A stretch of 64,000 nucleotides of DNA, from the NCBI RefSeq assembly GCF_900113605.1, contig NZ_FOPY01000002.1, positions 248,001 to 312,000 on the forward strand, written 5' to 3'. This document shows, in pieces, positions 1 through 8,787 of the stretch (its first letter is position 1; each line of letters opens with the position of its first letter). Below the pieces are notes generated by a model. That model saw nothing but the letters and a program-made list of their open reading frames with translations, was not told the DNA's origin and ran no database searches. The translations under genes and the position numbers were made by a program. Source of the DNA: Modicisalibacter xianhensis (lineage in GTDB: Bacteria; Pseudomonadota; Gammaproteobacteria; Pseudomonadales; Halomonadaceae).

Positions 1-10
1 AGAAAGGTCG

Positions 11-1312
11 TTAGCCAACGATATCCTCGAACTCGAAATGCAACTGTTCAGCAAGCCGCGCATAATTTTCTTCCAGCGCGGCGTCATCGTCTGCCCCCAT
101 CCAGGCGTAAGCCAGGGCATAGCTGTAGCTGTCCTGCTCAGGAAGGGACGACAGGCGCGTACCGACCTCCACTTGCACCGAGATCCGGGCGCCGGGATAC
201 GCTTGCTGCAATGCTTCAATTTCCTCGGCGCTTGGTACCCGGCTGACCGTGGCGTCGACGAAGAACACCCGATAGAAGAACGTACCCGCGACCTTGAAGC
301 GTCCTTGACGGCTAGGCATGTCAGGCACCTGCCCTAGCGCCAGGTCGACGGTCACTTGCTGATGACTGACCCCGTCGACCTTGTCGAACAGATCGCAATG
401 CGATTGGGCGATGCGGGTGTTGATCTCCAGCAGCCAGATGTGGTCTTGCACTTCATCCCAGAAGTATTCGATGTTGAAGGCGGCATTATCATAGCCGATA
501 TGGGCCATGATCTGGCGGGTGAGCTGCTGCAGCTTGTCCTGGATGGCAGAAGGAAGACGGGATGGGTAGCGATAACAGAAAAAGCTCAGGACTTGCGGAT
601 AGCGAATCGAATCGACGATGCCATACGGGACGACGTCGCCTTCGAATACGTAACCTTCAACCGTGCATTGCCAGCCACCGATAATCTCTTCCGCCATGCA
701 ATGCCCGCCATCGACTGCGCGTACGTTATCAGGAAGATTGGCGTGTTCCAGCACAAAGTTGAAAGGCTCTGAGATGGTCCCGATGCCTTCACAGAGTCGC
801 GCTGTGGCATAGGCAAAGTCTTCGGGGCTATCGATGCGAAATCCCAGTCGTGAGCCTGACGATTTGATGGGCTTGACGAAGAAGGGAAAATACAGCCCCG
901 CCTCGCCAATATGCTGCAGTGCCTGGGCATCAAAGGGGTCGAAGGCGGTAAAGCGAGGAATGTAGTCACCGATTACCTCACGTTGTACGAGCCGGCTCCA
1001 GTACTTGTGCTCGCACTTGAGCAAGCTTTCGAGGCTGGTGGAACGCGTACCAAAGCGTTTGCAGAGCAGCGGCAGCATGGTCGAGACGGGAAAGTCCATG
1101 TAACCAATGATGGCATCGACAGGCTCATTGAACTCCCTTAACCGGGCCTCGGCGCTGGCCAGCATGTCTTCGATCGGAAAGATTTCCGTATCGTAGACTT
1201 CAGCCGGTTCGATCACACCATGGAAGCGGTAATCTTCAGCCCCACGCAAATTCTCGAGCCGTTCTCGGTTGATGGAATCCAGCCCGACAACAAACACGTT
1301 CCGAACACTCAT
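11..1312 (-). CDS. ATP-grasp ligase-like protein, divergent from the cyanophycin genes
   Basis: 433 residues. The central part looks like an ATP-grasp fold: a lysine in the FFVKPIKSSGS segment (about residues 145-155), an EEIIGG strand near residue 208, and a late acidic metal-binding motif ending in LLEINTRIAQS (about residues 292-302). Such enzymes activate a carboxylate with ATP and join it to an amine or thiol. The substrate cannot be read from sequence. The ATG start has a good Shine-Dalgarno sequence (AGGAGG, 6 bases upstream). It faces away from cphB across a 353-base gap, so the two sides may share control. A role in making or salvaging Asp/Arg peptides is only a guess from position. 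The ATP-grasp assignment is fairly secure, the substrate unknown. Confidence 0.75.
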   Translation of the reverse strand: MSVRNVFVVGLDSINRERLENLRGAEDYRFHGVIEPAEVYDTEIFPIEDMLASAEARLREFNEPVDAIIGYMDFPVSTMLPLLCKRFGTRSTSLESLLKCEHKYWSRLVQREVIGDYIPRFTAFDPFDAQALQHIGEAGLYFPFFVKPIKSSGSRLGFRIDSPEDFAYATARLCEGIGTISEPFNFVLEHANLPDNVRAVDGGHCMAEEIIGGWQCTVEGYVFEGDVVPYGIVDSIRYPQVLSFFCYRYPSRLPSAIQDKLQQLTRQIMAHIGYDNAAFNIEYFWDEVQDHIWLLEINTRIAQSHCDLFDKVDGVSHQQVTVDLALGQVPDMPSRQGRFKVAGTFFYRVFFVDATVSRVPSAEEIEALQQAYPGARISVQVEVGTRLSSLPEQDSYSYALAYAWMGADDDAALEENYARLAEQLHFEFEDIVG

Positions 1313-1665
1313 AATTGCCTCCTGGCACGAGCTCGGCTGTTGCAGTCCTTGCCACTGAGACGCAATGGATTGCAGACAGGGTACGGTGCTTGCCCATTCC
1401 GGGCTCCAGGCCAGGCATGGGTATTACCGATTATCGAAGCATAGCGGTTTATCGTTGCAGCGCCGGGGCAATACGCGAGAGCGCGGAAATCTCACTATTC
1501 CACAGGAGCGGTGTGGTCAGGCCAGGGGCCGTTAATAATCTGGCTAGGGTGATTGCCGGCTGTTATAAGTGAGGTGGTAGGCTAACGCATCATGCGATAC
1601 GACATTACCGGTAGCGGTAATGATTCAGCGTTTCCTCAAAAGCGTCGCTGGGCGGCGAATGGAAT
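1313..1665. promoter_or_regulatory. Divergent intergenic region upstream of cphB with two palindromes
   Basis: No gene is seen in these 353 bases between the ATP-grasp gene and cphB. Two perfect inverted repeats lie close together near the cphB end: CGCAT-C-ATGCG at about 1587-1597 and ATTACCG-GTAG-CGGTAAT at 1604-1621. The second lies 44 bases before the cphB start and has the geometry of an operator for a dimeric repressor or activator. I cannot assign a regulator or a convincing -35/-10 pair. Confidence 0.4.
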
Positions 1666-2520
1666 ATGGTTTCACACCCCCCGACCGTTTCCGGCCACAT
1701 CGTGGCCATTGGCGGTGCCGAGGACAAGACCTCCGAACTCGCTATCCTTCGACGGGTTTTCGAGCTTGCCCCTCAAGACAGTGACGAAGTGGCCGTTATC
1801 GCCACGGCCAGCAGTATTCCTGAACAACTTTTGCCCTGCTACGAAGCGGCTTTCTCTCGCCTGGGGGCGAGCCAGGTCCATGCGCTAAATATCCAGGATC
1901 GCAAGCAAGCCGCCGATGCCGACAACGTGCAGTTGATCCAGCGAAGTGGCGTGATTTTCTTCACCGGAGGCGATCAGCTTCGCCTGACCAATGTGCTAGG
2001 TGGGTCAGCCACACTCCGGGCTATCCGCGAACGCTTGAGGGTTGGCGCCGTCGTGGCAGGGACCAGTGCCGGCGCCGCGGCCATGCCAAGCACAATGATC
2101 TATAACGGTGCGGCGGCGGACGCCCTGCGTAAGGGGGCGGTCAACATGACCTTCGGCCTGGGCTTCGTCCGCGGCATGGTCATCGATAGCCATTTTCTCG
2201 AGCGTGGGCGATTCACGCGCCTCATGGAGGTGGGTGCCAGCAACCCCGAGCAGCTGGGCGTCGGCATCGGCGAGGATGCAGGGGTCATCATCCACCCGAA
2301 CCGCATTCTGGAAACCATCGGGCCGGGGCATGTCATCATCATCGATAGTCGGGACCTGGCGAGTTCCAATATCGCGGAACTGGCCATGGGCGAGCCGGTC
2401 GCCATCGAGAACATGATCCTGCACGCGATGGTCAGCGGTCATGGGTACGACATCGATGCGCGGCGCTATCTCGTCGCTGACGAACTCAATGCCATCCTGG
2501 CGCAAGGACAAGCGCGATGA
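1666..2520 (+). CDS. cphB: Cyanophycinase
   Basis: 284 residues, the usual length for cyanophycinase, a cytoplasmic serine exopeptidase of family S51. It cleaves cyanophycin (multi-L-arginyl-poly-L-aspartate) into beta-Asp-Arg dipeptides. The nucleophile motif GTSAGAAA is present with Ser134, along with the GGDQ segment (101-104) and a DSHF segment with a histidine near 176, as expected of the family. Its stop codon overlaps the cphA start (ATGA), which points to one transcript and translational coupling. The ATG at 1666 has only a weak ribosome site. Carrying breakdown and synthesis genes in one operon is common for bacteria that cycle this nitrogen store. Confidence 0.95.
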   Translation: MVSHPPTVSGHIVAIGGAEDKTSELAILRRVFELAPQDSDEVAVIATASSIPEQLLPCYEAAFSRLGASQVHALNIQDRKQAADADNVQLIQRSGVIFFTGGDQLRLTNVLGGSATLRAIRERLRVGAVVAGTSAGAAAMPSTMIYNGAAADALRKGAVNMTFGLGFVRGMVIDSHFLERGRFTRLMEVGASNPEQLGVGIGEDAGVIIHPNRILETIGPGHVIIIDSRDLASSNIAELAMGEPVAIENMILHAMVSGHGYDIDARRYLVADELNAILAQGQAR

Positions 2521-5156
2521 ACATCCTTGAGCACCGGGCGCTACGCGGCCCGAATTACTACAGTCGCTACCCAGCCATTTACATGCGCCTGGATATCGGT
2601 GAGCTCGAAGAACGGCCGAGCGATACCGTGCCCGGCATCGTCGATCGCGTCACCGAGCTTTTGCCGACGCTCTACGAACATCGCTGCTCGGTAGGCCGAG
2701 CTGGCGGGTTTCTGGAACGCCTTGAACGCGGCACCTGGGCCGGTCATGTGGTAGAGCATGTCGCAATCGAGCTGCAGAACCTGATCGGCTTTTCGGTGGG
2801 TTACGGCAAGACGGTCGACTCCTACGACACCGGCATTTATAACGTCGTCTATCGCTACCGGGACGAGGCCTGCGGCCTGGCCGCCGGCGTGGAAGCCGTC
2901 GATATCGTCACCCGGCTTTTCGATGGCGGGGAAATCGATATTTCGTCAGTAGTGACCCGCCTCAAGCATGTTCGAGACGCCCATGTGCTGGGGCCATCCA
3001 CTGCATCGATCGTGAATGCCGCCGTACGCCGTGGAATTCCCTGGGCTCGCCTCGACGAGGACAGCAGCTACGTTCAGTTGGGACACGGGCATCGGCAGCA
3101 ACGGATCCAGGCGACGGTGACCGGTCGCACCAACCTGATCAGCCATGGTATCGCTGACGACAAGCACTGGACCAAGCAAGTGCTCGGCGATGCCGGCGTC
3201 CCCGTGCCGCAAGGGCGCGTTTGCCACTCGATCGAGGACGCGCTCGACGCTGCCCTCGATATCGGCTATCCCGTTGTCGTAAAGCCGCTGATCGGCAATC
3301 ACGGCCGCGGTGTCAGTACGGACATACTCGACGAACCGGCATTGCGAGACGCGTTCGCTGCCGCCTCGCAGCGGAATTCCTCGGTAATCGTCGAAAGGTT
3401 CGTCAAGGGCGAAGATCATCGCTTACTCGTGGTCGATGGCAAGCTTGTCGCCGCCGCCCGGCGGCGCCCGGCACATGTGGTCGGTGATGGACAATCGACG
3501 CTGCAGACACTGATCGACAGGGAGAACCAGGATCCACGTCGCGGCATCGGCCATGAAAACCTGCTGACCCAGATACACGTGGACGAGCAATCGCATCGAC
3601 TGATCGCCCAGCAGAGCCTGACCCTGGAGAGCATCGTCCCCAACGATGAGGTCATATACCTGAAGCCCACGGCGAACCTGAGTACCGGGGGCACAGCGAC
3701 GGATGTCACCGACGATGTCCATCCTGAAGTGAAGTACACGGCAGAGCGCATCGCCCGCCTGGTCGGCCTCGATATCATCGGCATCGACCTGCTCGCCGAG
3801 ACCCTGACCCGCCCCTTGGATGAGCAGTCTGCCGCAGTGGTCGAAGTCAACGCCGGGCCGGGGTTTCGCATGCATCTGTCACCGACCCATGGCACGGGCC
3901 GCGATGTCGGCCAGCATGTGATCGAGATGCTCTTTCCCGATAGCGAAGACACCGGACGGATACCCATCGTTGCGGTGACCGGAACCAACGGAAAGACCAC
4001 TACGGTGCGCCTGATCTCGCACTTGCTTCGCCAAGCGGGGCGCAGTGTCGGCATGGCCTGCACGGGGGCCATCGAGATCGATAACCATACCATCATGCGT
4101 GGCGACTACAGCGGACCACAGGCGGCCGCGACCGTACTCCGCGAGCCCACTGTCGAGTATGCCGTGCTCGAGGTCGCAAGAGGCGGCCTCATGCGTCGCG
4201 GGTTGGGCTTTGATGAGTGCCAGGTCGGTGTGCTGCTGAACATTGCCAGCGATCACTTGGGAGAAAACGATATACGCACCCTGGATGAACTGGCGCGCTG
4301 CAAGAGCGTGGTGATCGACGCGGTCCGCCACGAAGGGACGGCCGTACTCAATGCTGATGATCCGCGCGTACTGGCGAGCCAGGAATGGGCCAGAGGAGAG
4401 GTGATCTACTTTTCCCTGGACCCCGACTCACAGCCTGTCCGTGAGCATGTGCAAGCCCACGGCGTCGCCTTCACGGTGCATGACGAGTGTATCGTGATGC
4501 GCCAGGGCAGTGTCGAAGCCTCCATCATCCCCGTGGTGAACGCCCCCATCACCTTCGAAGGCCATGCCCGTTTCAATGTTGCCAATGCCTTGGCCGCCAG
4601 CGCCGCGGCCTACGCCCTGGGGCTAAGCATCGCCGACATCCAGTTGGGCCTGCAGACGTTCCACTCAACGCCGGGACAGAATCCGGGACGCACCAATTTC
4701 ATCGACGCCGGCGACATGAAAGTGCTGATCGATTACGGCCACAACGTGCCGGCGCTCGAAGCGCTGAGCGAACTCGTGAGCCGTATTCCCGCTCAGCGGC
4801 GCATTGGCGTGGCAAGCGCCCCGGGCAACCGCCGTGACGAGGACCTGTTCAGCCTGGGTGTGCAACTCGCCAACATGCATGACATCGTCTTTCTCTATGA
4901 GACTGATCCGCGTGGTCGTTCCGAGGGCGAAACCGTCAGCCTGTTGCGCGCCGGGGTGGAATCGATGCCTGGCGCCTGCCAGGTCGAGGTGATCATGAAA
5001 GAACGCCACGCTGTCGACAGGGCATTCGAGGAAGCCAGGACAGGAGATCTGCTGGTGCTGCTGATCGAGGATATCGATAGCGCCACCGAGCGCTTGCGTG
5101 GACGGCAGTTTCTACCCGATGCCCGGATGGATGATGCTGCCGGTGGACGATCATGA
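2517..5156 (+). CDS. cphA: Cyanophycin synthetase
   Basis: 879 residues, full length for CphA1. The enzyme alternately adds Asp to the backbone and Arg to each Asp side chain, using two ATP per cycle. Domains in order: an N-terminal domain (about 1-160); an ATP-grasp domain (about 200-470) with a VVKPLIGNHGRGVS lysine segment and the EVNAGPGF acidic motif; and a Mur-ligase-like domain from about residue 482 with the P-loop TGTNGKTTT. The start overlaps the cphB stop and the stop overlaps the iadA start, so the three genes are coupled. Long open frames on the opposite strand here are shadows of the GC-rich codon use. Confidence 0.96.
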   Translation: MNILEHRALRGPNYYSRYPAIYMRLDIGELEERPSDTVPGIVDRVTELLPTLYEHRCSVGRAGGFLERLERGTWAGHVVEHVAIELQNLIGFSVGYGKTVDSYDTGIYNVVYRYRDEACGLAAGVEAVDIVTRLFDGGEIDISSVVTRLKHVRDAHVLGPSTASIVNAAVRRGIPWARLDEDSSYVQLGHGHRQQRIQATVTGRTNLISHGIADDKHWTKQVLGDAGVPVPQGRVCHSIEDALDAALDIGYPVVVKPLIGNHGRGVSTDILDEPALRDAFAAASQRNSSVIVERFVKGEDHRLLVVDGKLVAAARRRPAHVVGDGQSTLQTLIDRENQDPRRGIGHENLLTQIHVDEQSHRLIAQQSLTLESIVPNDEVIYLKPTANLSTGGTATDVTDDVHPEVKYTAERIARLVGLDIIGIDLLAETLTRPLDEQSAAVVEVNAGPGFRMHLSPTHGTGRDVGQHVIEMLFPDSEDTGRIPIVAVTGTNGKTTTVRLISHLLRQAGRSVGMACTGAIEIDNHTIMRGDYSGPQAAATVLREPTVEYAVLEVARGGLMRRGLGFDECQVGVLLNIASDHLGENDIRTLDELARCKSVVIDAVRHEGTAVLNADDPRVLASQEWARGEVIYFSLDPDSQPVREHVQAHGVAFTVHDECIVMRQGSVEASIIPVVNAPITFEGHARFNVANALAASAAAYALGLSIADIQLGLQTFHSTPGQNPGRTNFIDAGDMKVLIDYGHNVPALEALSELVSRIPAQRRIGVASAPGNRRDEDLFSLGVQLANMHDIVFLYETDPRGRSEGETVSLLRAGVESMPGACQVEVIMKERHAVDRAFEEARTGDLLVLLIEDIDSATERLRGRQFLPDARMDDAAGGRS

Positions 5157-6316
5157 TGGCCGGCAACGAGCAACATGCCCAGCTCATGACACTGTTGCGT
5201 GTCGGCGGCATTTTTTCACCCGAGCGGCTCGAGGCGACCGATATCCTCATGGCCGGCGGGAAAATCATCGCCTTGGGACAGGATCTGGATGTTCCCACTG
5301 GCTGGCCTATCGGGGTCGTCGAGGCGCGTCATCTAATCGCCGTTCCCGCCTTCATCGACCAGCATGTCCATGTCACCGGGGGCGGCGGTGAAGGCGGTTG
5401 CGGCACCCGTTGCCCGGAAATTTCGGCCCAGGAAATCGCCTCGATGGGGATCGCCACGGTCGTGGGGGTGCTTGGCACCGACGGCATCAGCCGCTCCCCG
5501 GCCGAGCTGTTGGCCAAAGTGCGCGGGCTGATTGCCGAAGGCATCTCGGCCTACATGTATACCGGTGCGTATCGTGTACCACCTCCCACGTTGACCGGCG
5601 ACCTCCAGCGTGATCTGGCCTGGATTCCTGAAGTCATCGGCTTGGGCGAAATCGCTATCTCGGATCACCGATCGAGCCAGCCACGTCAGGATGAAATCGA
5701 ACGGATCGTCAGCGATACACGTGTCGGCGCCATGCTGGCCGGCAAGCGAGGTATCTGCCATTTCCATCTCGGTGATGGCAAGCGGGGCCTGGAACCGCTG
5801 CGCAGGTTGCTATCCGAGACCGAGATTCCCGCCGATCAGGTCATCCCCACCCATGTGAATCGCCACCCTGCCTTGCTCGAGGAAGCTGCAGATTATGCGC
5901 TGACGTTCACCGCCAGCGTGGATGTCACCGCGTTCGAAGATGCCGGTGACGGCCTCTCCAGCTTTGACGCAGTGTCTCGGTTACTCGAGCGCGGCGTTCC
6001 TCCGGAGCGCATCACCATGAGTTCCGATTGCAATGGCAGCTTGCCTGAATTCGATGCTGAGGGGGCGTACATTGGCATGAAAGTGGCGAGAAACACGGCC
6101 CTGATTGCGGATTGGCAGCGCCTCGTTCGAGAAGGTGTGCTGCCTCTCGAAACGGCCTTGGGCCTGATTTCGGGCAATGTCGCCCGAGTACTCGGTTTGC
6201 AGGCCCACAAGGGGCGCTTGGCCGCCGGCCTGGATGCCGATATCACCCTACTTGATGATGACTTCCAGCCACGTCAGACCTACGTGGCTGGGGTATGTCG
6301 TTATTCCGCTCAGTAG
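5153..6316 (+). CDS. iadA: Isoaspartyl (beta-aspartyl) dipeptidase
   Basis: 387 residues, amidohydrolase superfamily. It hydrolyses beta-Asp-X dipeptides; next to cphB its likely substrate is beta-Asp-Arg, giving free Asp and Arg. Family motifs visible: HVHVTGGGGEGG with His71, His73 and Glu80; HFHLGD with His205; PTH with His234; and SSDCNGSL with Asp292. The position that holds the carbamylated lysine in the E. coli enzyme (before AISDHRS) appears to be Glu166 here, so the dinuclear metal bridge may be an unmodified carboxylate. The ATG overlaps the cphA stop; a second ATG follows at once. Third gene of the cph operon. Confidence 0.93.
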   Translation: MMAGNEQHAQLMTLLRVGGIFSPERLEATDILMAGGKIIALGQDLDVPTGWPIGVVEARHLIAVPAFIDQHVHVTGGGGEGGCGTRCPEISAQEIASMGIATVVGVLGTDGISRSPAELLAKVRGLIAEGISAYMYTGAYRVPPPTLTGDLQRDLAWIPEVIGLGEIAISDHRSSQPRQDEIERIVSDTRVGAMLAGKRGICHFHLGDGKRGLEPLRRLLSETEIPADQVIPTHVNRHPALLEEAADYALTFTASVDVTAFEDAGDGLSSFDAVSRLLERGVPPERITMSSDCNGSLPEFDAEGAYIGMKVARNTALIADWQRLVREGVLPLETALGLISGNVARVLGLQAHKGRLAAGLDADITLLDDDFQPRQTYVAGVCRYSAQ

Positions 6317-6361
6317 ATGAGTGTGACGCGGTGTCACTAGGTTGACGTAGTGACTCGGCCC

Positions 6362-6958
6362 TTACATTCCCTTGGCACCCCGACGCAGCCAGTCATGCAC
6401 GAAGGCAAGCTTGCGTCTGGAAACATTCGACAGCACGAAAGGATAGATGTCGGAAAGTCCCATGGATCAGTTGACGTTGTTGATCCCCATGCTGAGGTCA
6501 GCTGCAACATAGATCAGGCGTGCGGCATCCGGCTCCGAATACGGGTCCCAGTTGAAGTGCGGCAGTTGGGACGAAGACAGGCCTGCGGCAACGAAGCTAT
6601 CGGCAATATCAGTCAGGTGCAGCAAGTGCCCGGCGGTTTCGGCCCAGTCCTCGAGCGGATGGGCAGGGGCGTAGGTGGTCAAGAAGCTCTGTTTCCAGTC
6701 GGCAGGCGGCCCGTCGTAGTGACGCTGGCGCGCAGCAGGATAATCTGCCCGTTCATCACCGAACATGTCACGGAGGGTATTCAGGAAATCGTCGCACAGA
6801 CTGAGGCGCCACCAGAGCATGTGCGCGATCTCGTGACGCATATGGACGATCATGGTCCGGTAGGATTCCTCCAAGGCCTGGCGACGGGTGGTTCTCAGCA
6901 CCGGGTCCGCCTCGTCGACACTGATGGCCCCCTCGGCATGCCTCATGGGCGAACTCAC
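6362..6958 (-). pseudogene. Broken zinc-binding metallopeptidase (Peptidase_Mx-like), two lesions
   Basis: The frame 6467-6958 (163 codons) matches the C-terminal half of a family of putative zinc peptidases: RHEIAHMLWWRL (the HExxH zinc site), a GDERADYPAA segment and HPLEDWAETAGHLLH. It ends at an in-frame TGA (6467-6469). Reading on in the same frame gives 34 more codons, SMGLSDIYPFVLS onward to a TAA at 6362, and these match the family's usual C-terminus. The family normally has Arg at this place (NRSMG), so a single CGA-to-TGA change explains the stop. The N-terminal half is also absent: a stop lies a few codons upstream of the GTG at 6958 and there is no ribosome site. Most likely a dead remnant. 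Confidence 0.72.
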
Positions 6959-7003
6959 CAGTCGCGTAGCGAACGTAAATGACTGATAGTTACAGCGTAG
7001 CCA

Positions 7004-7723
7004 TCAGGAGATTTTGTACCAGCCGGAACCTAGCCGGCCTGGCGCAACAGGTTGGCCCCCCATCGCTTCGAGCCTTGCTTCCAGCAGGCCGGGAAAGCGC
7101 TTGAACCATGTCTGATTCAGCGGTGAGGGATGCGGCAAGGGGGCGAGCCGGAACTCGGCCTCACGGCCATCCTCCAGGACCAGTGTCGTGGTGTGGCTTT
7201 CCTCAAAGCGATCCTCGCGCTTCCAGAAATCCTCCAGCTCCTGGCGTACCGCCTTGGGCTGGTTGATGCCGAACCACAGGAAAGCTTCCCGTCCCAGGGT
7301 GATCAGCTCCCGGCCTTGCCATTGGTCAATCAGGACCTGCGCCATCAGCGGTTGGAAGCGTTTCTTGACGGCCATCGACCAGGCCTTGTTGCCGATGGGC
7401 TTGTAGGGCACGGTATTGGCCCAGAAGGCCAGCCGGCCGATCTCGCGAGAGGCCTCGAAGTCGGGCAGCGCCGTCCCGTGAATCGCCCGGTACAGGCCTT
7501 CGCGAACCTTTTGCCCGCCGGCGCCGATGAACGGCTCTCCCCAGCGAACTTCCTGCTCCCCTGGGTCGCGGCCGAAGAAGCCGATTGGTGCATCGCGAGG
7601 CCCCAGGCCGATGATAGGCTCATGCGGATCGCGTCCATGCTTCTCGTAGGCCGCAAGGTCGACGCCATCCAACTGCTCTGCCTCTCGGCGAAACGCGGCG
7701 TGCAGCGACTCATCCAGTGGCAT
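7004..7723 (-). CDS. Uracil-DNA glycosylase-superfamily protein
   Basis: 239 residues from the ATG at 7723, chosen because it has a strong ribosome site (AGGGAGGAGC) and because the frame upstream of it overlaps the glyoxalase gene. The protein resembles UDG-fold enzymes that excise uracil from DNA: IGFFGRDPGEQE near the N-terminus for the active-site loop, ITLGREAFLWFG in the middle, and a C-terminal PLPHPSPLNQTW segment matching the HPS-type motif. It does not look like classic Ung, and catalytic activity cannot be judged from sequence alone. It stands about 26 bases downstream of the glyoxalase gene on the same strand. Confidence 0.8.
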   Translation of the reverse strand: MPLDESLHAAFRREAEQLDGVDLAAYEKHGRDPHEPIIGLGPRDAPIGFFGRDPGEQEVRWGEPFIGAGGQKVREGLYRAIHGTALPDFEASREIGRLAFWANTVPYKPIGNKAWSMAVKKRFQPLMAQVLIDQWQGRELITLGREAFLWFGINQPKAVRQELEDFWKREDRFEESHTTTLVLEDGREAEFRLAPLPHPSPLNQTWFKRFPGLLEARLEAMGGQPVAPGRLGSGWYKIS

Positions 7724-7749
7724 GATGCTCCTCCCTGAGCCTCGGTGAT

Positions 7750-8190
7750 TCACCAGGTGCCGGTATTTTCCATCGACGCCCAAGGTTCGCGGGGTTCCAT
7801 GGCATCGCCTTTCTGCAGCAACTCGATGGAGACTCCGTCCGGTGAGCGCACGAACGCCATGTGCCCATCGCGTGGTGGACGATTGATCGTCACGCCGTTG
7901 GCCTGCAGGTGATCGCACAACGCATAGATGTCGTCGACCCGATAGGCCAGGTGACCGAAGTTGCGACCCCCGGTGTATGTCTCGGGATCCCAGTTGTAGG
8001 TCAGTTCGACCATCGGTGCCCGATCCTCCCTGGCACGTGAAAGGTCGTCTGGCGCCGCCAGGAACACCAGCGTGAAGCGCCCCTTCTCGCTTTCCTTGCG
8101 GCTGACCTCCTCGAGGCCGAGCAGATCGCAATAGAAGTGCAGCGATGCCTCGATATCGCTGACGCGTACCATGGTATGCAGATACTGCAT
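7750..8190 (-). CDS. gloA: Glyoxalase I-type VOC protein (lactoylglutathione lyase)
   Basis: About 146 residues, a vicinal oxygen chelate fold. It opens with [19 protein letters not shown], very close to known glyoxalase I N-termini, and has [18 protein letters not shown] in the second half and SIELLQ near the end. Glyoxalase I turns the methylglyoxal-glutathione hemithioacetal into S-lactoylglutathione. His5, Glu in ELTYN, His in FGHLAY and Glu in SIELLQ would be the metal ligands. Two ATGs are possible (8196 and 8190); GGAG sits 7 bases before the second, which also fits homologues better. Overall length and motifs are normal. Confidence 0.88.
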   Translation of the reverse strand: MQYLHTMVRVSDIEASLHFYCDLLGLEEVSRKESEKGRFTLVFLAAPDDLSRAREDRAPMVELTYNWDPETYTGGRNFGHLAYRVDDIYALCDHLQANGVTINRPPRDGHMAFVRSPDGVSIELLQKGDAMEPREPWASMENTGTW

Positions 8191-8214
8191 GTTCATTCTC
8201 CGTTTTCTTTTCGC

Positions 8215-8682
8215 TTAGGCATCGTGCGTGTAGCGCTGATAGACGTCGATATCACCGTCCTCCTGCCAGGCATAGACGGCATAGTCATCGACACGTCCGG
8301 TTTCCATGCCCGGCGATCCATGCGGCATGCCCGGCACGGCGAGACCGCTGACCTCGGCCTCGCTGTCCAGCAGGCGCTGAATATCCGCCGCCGGTACATG
8401 CCCCTCGATCACGTAGCCGTCGATCACGGCCGTATGGCAAGACACCAGCCGCTGCGGCACGCCATGTTCGGCCTTGATCGCGCCCATGTCCTGGCTGGCA
8501 TGCAGCTGCACCTCGAAGCCGGCACTCTCGAGATGTTCAGCCCAGGCGGTACAACAGCCGCAGTTGGGATCCTTCCAGACTTCGGCAACGGGGCCGGCCC
8601 AGGCCGACCCGGCCATCATGCCCAATACGAGGCCGGCCATCCCCCGGCGCCACTGACGCGACAGCGATACTTGTCCTTGCAT
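8215..8682 (-). CDS. Exported DUF411 metal-binding protein
   Basis: 155 residues from the ATG at 8682, which has AGGAGA at good spacing. Residues 1-30 form a signal peptide (RRGMAGLVLGMMAGSAWA, cleavage after AWA). The mature part opens with AEVWKDPNCGCCTAWAEHL, the CGCC-type motif of DUF411, then LVSCHTAVIDGYVIEGHVPA and VPGMPHGSPGME. Proteins of this family often occur near copper resistance genes and are thought to bind metal in the periplasm; no copper genes lie nearby here. Function beyond probable metal binding is not established. Confidence 0.85.
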   Translation of the reverse strand: MQGQVSLSRQWRRGMAGLVLGMMAGSAWAGPVAEVWKDPNCGCCTAWAEHLESAGFEVQLHASQDMGAIKAEHGVPQRLVSCHTAVIDGYVIEGHVPAADIQRLLDSEAEVSGLAVPGMPHGSPGMETGRVDDYAVYAWQEDGDIDVYQRYTHDA

Positions 8683-8787
8683 GATTGTCTCCTGCTTTGG
8701 CGATTGCCGCATACTACGGCATGATGGCCCATTAGCCATCGGCTTGCCGATGTGTCCCTGTCAGCCCAACGCCGATAGAGAGTTCCC

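Noticed and set aside
2946-4331. Several 150-226-codon frames antisense to cphA
   Set aside because: Shadows of cphA codon use; compositions are typical of antisense frames (rich in Arg, Ser, Pro).
7724-8131. Upstream extension of the uracil-DNA glycosylase frame
   Set aside because: It overlaps the glyoxalase gene in another frame, has no family match, and the ATG at 7723 has a strong ribosome site.
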